From positions 11,076-17,301 of the forward strand of contig PNBM01000116.1 of assembly GCA_003135995.1 (NCBI GenBank): a DNA stretch of 6,226 bases, in the 5' to 3' direction. Under the pieces are notes generated by a model that saw only the letters and a program-made list of their open reading frames with translations, did no database searches and was not told where the DNA came from. The DNA is from Ignavibacteriota bacterium (GTDB taxonomy: Bacteria > Bacteroidota > Ignavibacteria > Tepidaquicellales > Tepidaquicellaceae). Both the position numbers and the translations under genes were made by a program. Positions 1-5,410 of the stretch are shown here, piece by piece (within the stretch, counting starts at the first letter, position 1; every line of letters begins with the position of its first letter).

Positions 1-137
1 CCTCCACCCGAAAATTTTAATCGAGCAATACGAAATTTCCCGCTCTTATTAACTTTTTTATCATCCTGCGGGACTGCAACTTGTGATGCAATTAAAAGAA
101 TTAATAATAAAAATATTTTTATTTTCAGGTAATTCAA
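1..137 (-). CDS. DUF4159-like exported protein, N-terminal fragment (cut by window edge)
   Basis: An open frame reads from a TTG at 135-137 to base 1, giving 45 codons before the edge. It begins MNYLKIKIF, continues with a run of Leu/Ile ending near residue 17, then turns polar (PQDDKK), which is a convincing Sec signal peptide cleaved around residues 18-24. The mature start contains FRIARLKFSGG at 35-45. This matches the opening of DUF4159 proteins as I remember them (an aromatic or Ile-Ala-Arg-Leu segment followed by a Gly-rich turn), so the family call is by recognition of a short motif only. The TTG is favoured because it lies 3 nt after the hisA-like stop codon, the frame has no ATG, and everything upstream in frame is closed by that stop. 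A CTG at 126-128 would also leave a signal peptide. No purine-rich ribosome site is visible, so translational coupling to the upstream gene is likely. Function unknown. Confidence 0.6.
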   Translation of the reverse strand, partial: MNYLKIKIFLLLILLIASQVAVPQDDKKVNKSGKFRIARLKFSGG

Positions 138-140
138 ATT

Positions 141-905
141 TTATTTTACTTTTGGTAATTCAAGGGAGGTATCCGTTTTCTCGATATCCCGCCATATTGC
201 CTGGCAGGGGAACCTGTTTTCATAAAGTGCCCTGCCGACTATTACAGAATCTATGTTAGGAATATTTAAATCTACTAATTGTTTTAAATGTAAATAATTT
301 CCGATTCCGCCTGCTGATGTAATTTTTAGATTAGTATTTTTAGCTAATTCCATTAATCTTGCTATATGAGGACCCGATAAATTTCCTACTCTTGTTACAT
401 CCTGGTAAATAATTCTCTTCACCCCAAGCTCTTCCATATTTTTTGCAAAATCAAGAGGAGTAATATTTGCATAATTTACCCATCCATCCGTCACAACGTT
501 ATTTAATTTTTCATCGATACTAATTGCAATTTTCGAGTGTGTATACACATCAAGTATTTTTTTTATCAAATCTTTTTTTTCCATCGCGGCAGTACCAATC
601 ACAACCCTGTAAACCCCCAGATCTTCAACCATTTTTTTTACAGTTTCGAAATCCCTGATTCCCCCGCCGAGTAATATAGGTATATCTACAGAACGTGTAA
701 TTTCTTTTATTACGGGATAATTTTTCATTGCACCGTAAATGGCGCCATCTAGGTCTGTTATATGGAGAGCTTTAAAGTTTTCTTTCCTGAATAATTTTGC
801 AATGGTGACCGGATTTCCACAATAATAATGCGTTTGTTTATCAAGACCGCTTATTATCCTGAAACATTGACCATCCTTAATATCTATGACCGGGATTACT
901 AACAT
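141..905 (-). CDS. HisA-family TIM-barrel protein, probable divergent paralogue
   Basis: This 254-residue protein has the length and order of motifs of HisA, the phosphoribosyl-formimino-AICAR ribotide isomerase of histidine synthesis. Visible HisA marks are IPVIDIKDG with Asp8, R16, the β2 motif DLDGA at 51-55, the first phosphate loop GGGIR at 80-84, GTAA at 104-107, Asp131 followed by GW at 141-142, the second phosphate loop SAGGIG at 197-202, and GRALYE at 224-229. Two positions depart from the family. The β6 segment, usually T-D-I-x-R-D-G-T, here reads QDVTRVGN at 168-175, so the Thr is Gln168 and the Asp of RDG is Val173. That Asp is a catalytic acid in PriA and enteric HisA. The barrel should still bind a bis-phosphate ligand, but normal isomerase activity is doubtful. 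No other his gene is visible. The start ATG has a good AGGAG site 9 nt upstream. It may still be the cell's HisA; I consider a repurposed paralogue more likely. Confidence 0.8.
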   Translation of the reverse strand: MLVIPVIDIKDGQCFRIISGLDKQTHYYCGNPVTIAKLFRKENFKALHITDLDGAIYGAMKNYPVIKEITRSVDIPILLGGGIRDFETVKKMVEDLGVYRVVIGTAAMEKKDLIKKILDVYTHSKIAISIDEKLNNVVTDGWVNYANITPLDFAKNMEELGVKRIIYQDVTRVGNLSGPHIARLMELAKNTNLKITSAGGIGNYLHLKQLVDLNIPNIDSVIVGRALYENRFPCQAIWRDIEKTDTSLELPKVK

Positions 906-910
906 TTACA

Positions 911-3187
911 CTATCTCCTGATTACAACTACTTTTCCTTTACCGACTTTGCTTCCATCCTGGTTATATGCGACAATGATATAAATACCGGATGGCACATA
1001 TTTACCTCTTTTATCCAATCCGTTCCATGTAGCTATTCTTCCACCGGGCGATGTGAGCTCGGCAACAATGTCACCGGATAAAGTGATTATTTTAATAGAA
1101 GAATTTTCTACTAAACCATCTATTTTCATATCGACATTAGGAGGAACAAGATATGGATTTGGAGAACAAGTAATTTTATCGAAGTCCGTAACCGGTTGTA
1201 TAGCATTTGTTTGTACCGAAGATAAACCTTTTAGGGTAGCAAAATAAGCCCTTCCGGTTCTGGGGTCGACTGCAATAGATTTAATTTCATTTGATAAAAT
1301 CGAACTATTAGTCATATTAAACTGCTCTATTAAAGTAGAACCATCATCTGACAAATGAAATACTCCGTTGGTAGAAGTTCCAATCCATTTCTGATTTAAG
1401 ACATCAACATAAATTGACAGACAATTTTCAGTAAATGGTACTTTTAAATTTCCCGAAATAATTCCCAATTTCTGCGGAGCCGGCGGATTTGAAGGATTTT
1501 GTATTGCTCCAAGAGGATTATCTATGATAAATACGCCATTATTCGTAGCAATCCAGATTGTATTATTTTTATCTACCGTTACATCCAGAACATCATTTAC
1601 ACTAAAAGCTCCCACTCCATAGAAACCATATATATCATCTGTTGTGTTAGTTAAAGTTCCGTTCTCGTTAAAGAAATAAAGTCCTTGCTGGTTTTTTGCT
1701 ACAATCCATTTTGTATTATAACTGTCAATCACTAACTCGTCATACGCCGGTACTGCTCCCATGTTAAAATATCCAAACCATGTAGTATCCCCCAAATAAA
1801 CGTACAAACTTTTAGACGAATTAGAATTAAAAAATGAACACCATAATAATCCATTATTATCAAATGCCATTCCTACAGGAACACAATAATTCGGATAACC
1901 CGGAATTCCCGGAAGAATTGTATTAGAGGGATTAAAATAAGAAACAATATTTTGTTTTATTTCGTACACACCATTCCCATAATTTGTAGCCCAAATTGTA
2001 CCATTTCTTAAAAATACTCTTCTATAATCATTTGAATATGAAAGAGATGGGTTTGTTGTGTTATTATAATTAATCCATGAATTACCGGATAATTCATAAA
2101 AACCCGCGTCGCCTAATCCTCCCGCTCCCCATAAATTTCCCTGGTCATCTATACTGACAAAATTAAATGAGTTTCTGTTTGGCGAATTCGGGTATACGAT
2201 TGTGTTGTTATTATTAATATTAATAGCAATTCCGCCTTCATACAAACCTATAATAGGGTTGTTATTTTTATCTGAAGCAAGTGTATTATACCCGTTATTT
2301 CCTGCGAGAAAAAATTGATGAACGTTCTGCAAACTATCTTTGTCCGCATAAAACACGTTTCCTCCTGCAATGAAAAATAATTTATTTCCGACAGGTGAAA
2401 TTGATGTTACGGGAATATTTGAAAATCCACTATTAGGATAGAGATTCCAGACCAGATTATCATAGTAAACAAAACCCGAATCGGAACCGGCAAATAATTT
2501 ATTATCAAAAGCTTTAACAATAGAAACGTTCGCATCCATAGGTGGATTTGTATAATTAATCCAGTTTGAGGGTAAATTGAGGTTCAGGCTTAGGTTTGCA
2601 TACGCGATTCCCGAGACAGTTCCGGCAAAGAGTGTATTATTTACAATCGCGAGGGAATTTACTCTTGACCTTGTTGTAAATGAACCAAGCTGGTAATACG
2701 GGGCATCCACAAAATTGTATGTAACAGTTGAAATTTTTTCAATTCCAAATCCGGTAGCGGCATAAATAAAATTATTAAATAATGTAAAGCCATAAATAAT
2801 TTTATTCGGTTCATTTGAATTTTTAATGTCATATATATAATTCCAGCTTGAAGTATTGTAATTTAAAATAGAAATCGAACCATCAGAAGCTCCAATCCAG
2901 AGTTTACCGAAATTATCAACGATTAATGACGTAATATCGGTCGTAACCAAACCATCTATGTTTGTATATTTTTTTAAAATATTGCCATTATTAAGTCCGA
3001 CTACGTATAAACCTCCGGACGTTCCGCAATATGCTATGGAGTTTGAATTATCCACGGCAATTGTAATTACATTTTTCATATCGGTAAAATTTACCCAGGA
3101 ATTGTTTGAAGTCGTTTCAAACGAATATGCATACCGTGAAAAAAAGACAAACAAAACGAATACTAAAGAAAACAGCTTTTTTTTCAT
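911..3187 (-). CDS. Exported two-β-propeller protein with FlgD-like C-terminal tail, PorZ-like
   Basis: The protein has 758 residues. Residues 1-22 are a Sec signal peptide (KKK, a Leu/Phe/Val core, probable cleavage after AYS). Most of the rest is repeated β-propeller blades of the two-component-regulator-propeller type, recognisable by a D-x-x-x-x-x-W-I-G/A-T-x-x-G-V core. Examples lie near 90-104 (LWIGASDG), 347-356, 397-408, 485-505, 537-553 (IWIATNNGVF), 593-610 (KWIGTSTNGVF) and 638-655. Residues 674-758 form a FlgD/Por-tail-like β-sandwich, with SPNPY at 675-679, WNGLDKRG at 721-728 and VPSGIY at 731-736. No kinase or other signalling domain is present, so the propeller name should not be read as a regulator. 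Length, two propeller halves and the C-terminal sandwich resemble PorZ, the type IX secretion attachment-complex protein that hands anionic LPS to the PorU sortase. The PorZ identity is an inference, as FCB genomes hold many similar propeller proteins. The start is the ATG before MKKK; only a weak GGAA lies upstream. Confidence 0.75.
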   Translation of the reverse strand: MKKKLFSLVFVLFVFFSRYAYSFETTSNNSWVNFTDMKNVITIAVDNSNSIAYCGTSGGLYVVGLNNGNILKKYTNIDGLVTTDITSLIVDNFGKLWIGASDGSISILNYNTSSWNYIYDIKNSNEPNKIIYGFTLFNNFIYAATGFGIEKISTVTYNFVDAPYYQLGSFTTRSRVNSLAIVNNTLFAGTVSGIAYANLSLNLNLPSNWINYTNPPMDANVSIVKAFDNKLFAGSDSGFVYYDNLVWNLYPNSGFSNIPVTSISPVGNKLFFIAGGNVFYADKDSLQNVHQFFLAGNNGYNTLASDKNNNPIIGLYEGGIAININNNNTIVYPNSPNRNSFNFVSIDDQGNLWGAGGLGDAGFYELSGNSWINYNNTTNPSLSYSNDYRRVFLRNGTIWATNYGNGVYEIKQNIVSYFNPSNTILPGIPGYPNYCVPVGMAFDNNGLLWCSFFNSNSSKSLYVYLGDTTWFGYFNMGAVPAYDELVIDSYNTKWIVAKNQQGLYFFNENGTLTNTTDDIYGFYGVGAFSVNDVLDVTVDKNNTIWIATNNGVFIIDNPLGAIQNPSNPPAPQKLGIISGNLKVPFTENCLSIYVDVLNQKWIGTSTNGVFHLSDDGSTLIEQFNMTNSSILSNEIKSIAVDPRTGRAYFATLKGLSSVQTNAIQPVTDFDKITCSPNPYLVPPNVDMKIDGLVENSSIKIITLSGDIVAELTSPGGRIATWNGLDKRGKYVPSGIYIIVAYNQDGSKVGKGKVVVIRR
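914..920 (-). promoter_or_regulatory. Ribosome binding site of the HisA-like gene, embedded in the preceding gene's end
   Basis: On the minus strand CAGGAGA lies 8-9 nt before the ATG at 903-905. The AGG and AGA triplets that form it are the two final Arg codons of the PorZ-like gene, directly before its TAG stop at 911-913. Only 5 nt separate the two genes. This fixes the HisA-like start and argues for one transcript with coupled translation. It is the strongest Shine-Dalgarno site in the minus-strand cluster. Confidence 0.8.
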
Positions 3188-3191
3188 ATAT

Positions 3192-3203
3192 TATTCCGGA
3201 ATA
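3192..3203. repeat. 12-bp perfect palindrome TATTCCGGAATA before the PorZ-like gene
   Basis: The sequence is its own reverse complement and lies 5-16 nt upstream of the ATG at 3185-3187. Its minus-strand GGAA is the only candidate ribosome site for that gene, with a 6-nt spacer, so protein binding or pairing here could affect initiation. A 12-bp palindrome can arise by chance, and no second copy of it was seen, so an operator role is speculative. Confidence 0.35.
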
Positions 3204-3220
3204 TTAAATTTTTATAAAAC

Positions 3221-3254
3221 AATATCAAATTTTTTATTTTTAAAATCAATGTCA
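3221..3254 (-). repeat. 34-bp AT-rich repeat, copy 1 (between GT-C and PorZ-like genes)
   Basis: Aligned without gaps, this segment matches 5020-5053 at 30 of 34 positions, including an identical 18-base block at its high-coordinate end (TTTTTAAAATCAATGTCA on the plus strand). On the minus strand it starts with TGACATTGATTTT and runs into an A/T tract. Its first three minus-strand bases are the TGA stop of the GT-C gene, and it ends 33 nt before the PorZ-like ATG. Both copies sit upstream of a minus-strand gene in the same orientation, which would suit a shared promoter or regulator site. About half of it is low-complexity A/T, so only the TGACATTGA part carries much weight. Confidence 0.5.
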
Positions 3255-4898
3255 TCTCGTTTTAATCAGGAAACCTTCATTTTGAAGCGTATTAAGATAA
3301 TCTTTTCTGTAATAAGCAAATAATACGGATTTATCTTTACTTATCAACGCAGGTTGATATTTTTCTTTAAAAATGTCATCATTCAGTATCCCTTTCAGAA
3401 CCACTTTATTTAAATCGTAATTATTATTAAAATCAACACTTCTGTATAGTTCCAAAGTATCTGAAACAAATCCGGCAAGTATAAAATCAGGACTTTGTTC
3501 ATAAAATACTTCTTTGTTAAATGATGCGTGACTTTTTAAACCTTTATGGCTATCATGGGAATGAGCCATTTCAATGTTATTGAGACCCAATAAATCAATA
3601 ATTGTTCCTTTATATGTATATGCGAGTGCTCCGGCAGGAATAGTTCCAATCCTTGGAAGCTTTGAGTTTTTAAAAAATTCATTTAAATCGTTACCATATT
3701 TCCTGTTTTCTTCGGCAATTTTATATTGCTGTTCACTTGTAATTGACCTTTGGTGATATTTTATTTGCGCACCGGTATAAAAATAAAGAGAAAAAAATAT
3801 TAAAATAAGAATTTTACCCGAAACAGTTAACTTTTCGTTTAAATTATAATATATCGTCAATTTTTTAATTAAATATATTAACGGAAAAAATAAAAACGGA
3901 AGGATGGGCTGATAAAATCTAAAATCGACAAAAACATCCCCTCCCCATAATATCGGAATAATTATAACAGTACAGATAACCACATTTATCAGTCCATAAC
4001 TAATTTCATTTCTAATATAATCAGCGGAATCATTTTTCCGGAAGTTTGAATAGAAATAATAAATAATTCCCGAGAGAGCAATAAATACAACGTTATTCGA
4101 TAAGAAATATTTTATGAAGTATTTGATTCCTTCTGAAATACCATATAACAGGTCAGGGGATACTTTTGCATAATAAGTATTCGGGAAAATAAAACCGAAA
4201 TAGCTTAACCTGAACGAATATAATATAATAATGGAAATTAAATAAAACGAAACCGGTAAAAGTACAATTGGAAATATTTTCTTTGAATTTATTTTTAAAC
4301 CCAATATCAGCAAAAAAATCATGACTGCAGCAATCAGTAAACTCTCCGGGCGGCAGGGTATCATAAGAAACAGAGTTGAAGAAAAAAATATCAAGCTTGA
4401 AACTTTATTTGATTCGATAACTTCAATCATCAATATTAGGGAATTCACGAGTAAAAAAGTCCAGATTCCCGTCTCCATTAAAGATAATATTGTCCAGCTT
4501 ACAAATACGGGATTTGTAAAAATCAGTAATAGAGCGATACCACCCTCAATTGTTATGAATCTATCTTTTCCGAATTTTTTATCAACAAAATTAATAAAGC
4601 GAAAAACGGTGAACGAGGTTAATATTAAATTGAAAATTATCAGGAGAATTTCGGGTTTTTCCGATACCAGGTACCCGGCAGAGCAAATTAAAACCCAGAG
4701 AAGAGAACTGAATCCTTCCACCCTGACTCCTCCCGGTTGATATACAAACCCGTTACCGTTAGCTAAATTCCGGGCATAAATAAAAAAAATATTTGCATCA
4801 TCAATACCAATCAGGGGTTTGCCTAATTGAATAAATGCAAAGTATGTCGCAATACAAGTACTGAGTAAAATTAAAATGTATTTTAAAATGAGTTTCAT
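3252..4898 (-). CDS. Polytopic GT-C-fold glycosyltransferase (AftB/ArnT-like superfamily)
   Basis: This 548-residue membrane protein has about eleven hydrophobic segments (roughly 5-23, 66-80, 84-104, 118-140, 144-160, 165-181, 187-203, 208-228, 268-284, 300-318, 328-345 and 360-376, some uncertain) and a soluble C-terminal part from about 380. After the first segment comes IGIDDANIFFIYARN at 30-44, then FVYQPGG and VRVEGFSSLLW at 58-68. This DD acidic pair plus the Arg-Asn and VEG-F/Y-x-x-x-L-W signature is typical of GT-C transferases that take sugar from a polyprenyl-phosphate donor on the periplasmic side. Further family-like marks are METG at 141-144, RPE at 183-185, FPNTYYAK at 238-245, GGDVFVDFRF at 319-328 and AGALAY...IIDLLGLNN at 422-441. 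Substrate and acceptor cannot be read from sequence. No Shine-Dalgarno site precedes the ATG. The divergent GT2 neighbour could make its lipid-linked donor, which is an inference from context. Confidence 0.8.
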   Translation of the reverse strand: MKLILKYILILLSTCIATYFAFIQLGKPLIGIDDANIFFIYARNLANGNGFVYQPGGVRVEGFSSLLWVLICSAGYLVSEKPEILLIIFNLILTSFTVFRFINFVDKKFGKDRFITIEGGIALLLIFTNPVFVSWTILSLMETGIWTFLLVNSLILMIEVIESNKVSSLIFFSSTLFLMIPCRPESLLIAAVMIFLLILGLKINSKKIFPIVLLPVSFYLISIIILYSFRLSYFGFIFPNTYYAKVSPDLLYGISEGIKYFIKYFLSNNVVFIALSGIIYYFYSNFRKNDSADYIRNEISYGLINVVICTVIIIPILWGGDVFVDFRFYQPILPFLFFPLIYLIKKLTIYYNLNEKLTVSGKILILIFFSLYFYTGAQIKYHQRSITSEQQYKIAEENRKYGNDLNEFFKNSKLPRIGTIPAGALAYTYKGTIIDLLGLNNIEMAHSHDSHKGLKSHASFNKEVFYEQSPDFILAGFVSDTLELYRSVDFNNNYDLNKVVLKGILNDDIFKEKYQPALISKDKSVLFAYYRKDYLNTLQNEGFLIKTR

Positions 4899-4914
4899 AG
4901 TATTAATAAATACT
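4899..4914 (-). repeat. Short inverted repeat touching the GT-C start codon
   Basis: AGTATT, a 4-nt loop AATA, and AATACT form a perfect 6-bp inverted repeat whose last base is adjacent to the ATG at 4896-4898. In the minus-strand mRNA it occupies exactly the place where a Shine-Dalgarno site would sit, and none is present. Being almost all A-U, the hairpin would be weak; any control of translation is speculative. Confidence 0.35.
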
Positions 4915-5019
4915 TATAAGAACTGCAAGTCCCTGATATAAACCAACCCACGGACATTTTGTTAAGAGCTAAAAGGTAAGAAAATTTATAATATTAATAA
5001 ATTTATTTTATAATATTGT

Positions 5020-5053
5020 AATATGAAACTTTTATTTTTTAAAATCAATGTCA
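5020..5053 (-). repeat. 34-bp AT-rich repeat, copy 2 (upstream of the GT-C gene)
   Basis: This is the partner of 3221-3254, with 30 of 34 ungapped matches. It lies 122-155 nt upstream of the GT-C start, in the same orientation as copy 1 has to the PorZ-like gene. Here the minus strand reads TTGACATTGATTTT, so a sigma-70-like TTGACA is present, but I could not place a matching -10 box at the usual distance. A looser third relative (AAAATCAATTACA) appears near 5252-5264. Confidence 0.5.
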
Positions 5054-5062
5054 ACTTATCTG

Positions 5063-5070
5063 CAAATTTA
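5063..5070 (-). promoter_or_regulatory. Possible Bacteroidota-type -7 promoter box for the GT-C gene
   Basis: The minus strand reads TAAATTTG, an exact fit to the TAnnTTTG -7 element used by the primary sigma factor of Bacteroidota. No clear TTTG -33 element was found 17-23 nt further upstream. If used, it would give a leader of about 160 nt that carries repeat copy 2. In DNA this AT-rich a match can occur by chance. Confidence 0.25.
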
Positions 5071-5132
5071 AATTTAATAACTTAAGAACACATATAAAAA
5101 CATATTCGTTAAGATAAAAATATAAGTATCGG

Positions 5133-5155
5133 GTTTCTCATAAATGCATGAAAAC
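5133..5155. other. Bulged hairpin in the divergent intergenic region
   Basis: GTTT, one bulged C, TCAT, loop AAATGC, then ATGA and AAAC form an 8-bp stem with a single bulge. CGGG occurs at both shoulders (5130-5133 and 5155-5158). The neighbouring block to 5200 is richer in G and C than the rest of the intergenic DNA. It could belong to a 5' leader of either gene. No T-tract follows in a terminator arrangement and I match it to no known RNA family. Confidence 0.3.
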
Positions 5156-5398
5156 GGGTAATTAAACATTAACCTTCCCTGACCGAACAGCCAAGAGGTA
5201 ATGATATTAGATAAATATCTTTAATTGTTTAATATCAAATAATTAATCAAAAAAATCAATTACATTTCAATACATTTAGTTTGTAATATAAGTTATTTGT
5301 TTAAATTATTATATTATAACAAAATAAGCATTAACTGCATTGATATTATATCATTTGTAGTGTATGTAATAAATATGAAACGGTAAAAATATTATTTC

Positions 5399-5403
5399 AG
5401 GGA
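5399..5403 (+). promoter_or_regulatory. Ribosome binding site of the GT2 gene
   Basis: AGGGA lies 7 nt before the ATG at 5411-5413. It supports this start over the in-frame ATG at 5522-5524 (Met38), which lacks a comparable site, and so supports the unusual N-terminal extension being translated. Confidence 0.6.
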
Positions 5404-5410
5404 TATTAAT

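Larger units (their letters stand above)
4899..5410. other. 512-bp divergent intergenic region
   Basis: This gene-free AT-rich stretch separates the starts of the GT-C gene (leftward) and the GT2 gene (rightward) and must hold promoters for both unless one lies further out. Within it I see the inverted repeat at the GT-C start, repeat copy 2 at 5020-5053, a TAAATTTG box on the minus strand at 5063-5070, a bulged hairpin at 5133-5155, and a GT2 ribosome site at 5399-5403. The block around 5125-5200 is less AT-rich than its flanks and contains CGGG twice. I found no tRNA, known riboswitch signature or credible small gene. Confidence 0.7.

Noticed and set aside
1053..1247. 64-codon open frame on the plus strand
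   Set aside because: It lies antisense to the well-supported PorZ-like gene, and its product shows no domain or signal.
911..3187. Two-component sensor or regulator function
   Set aside because: Only propeller blades and a C-terminal β-sandwich are present; there is no transmembrane segment after the signal peptide and no kinase, receiver or DNA-binding domain.
2958..3323. 121-codon plus-strand open frame across the PorZ-like start and GT-C end
   Set aside because: It is antisense to two real genes and the intervening gap, with Phe/Lys-rich low-complexity content and no ribosome site recognised.
3574..3756. 60-codon plus-strand open frame
   Set aside because: It is antisense to the soluble C-terminal part of the GT-C gene, and its product has no recognisable motif.
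4321..4740. 139-codon plus-strand open frame
   Set aside because: It is antisense to the GT-C gene, whose conserved signatures in the opposite frame explain this DNA.
5023..5085. 20-residue open frame beginning MKLLFFKINV in the intergenic region
   Set aside because: It is very short, has no ribosome site, and largely overlaps the AT-rich repeat copy.
5125..5200. Known riboswitch (c-di-GMP, TPP, cobalamin or preQ1 type)
   Set aside because: None of the conserved core sequences of these families could be found; only generic stems are visible.
5276..5283. TTAGTTTG as a plus-strand -7 promoter box for the GT2 gene
   Set aside because: It mismatches the TAnnTTTG consensus and no TTTG -33 element lies at the right distance.
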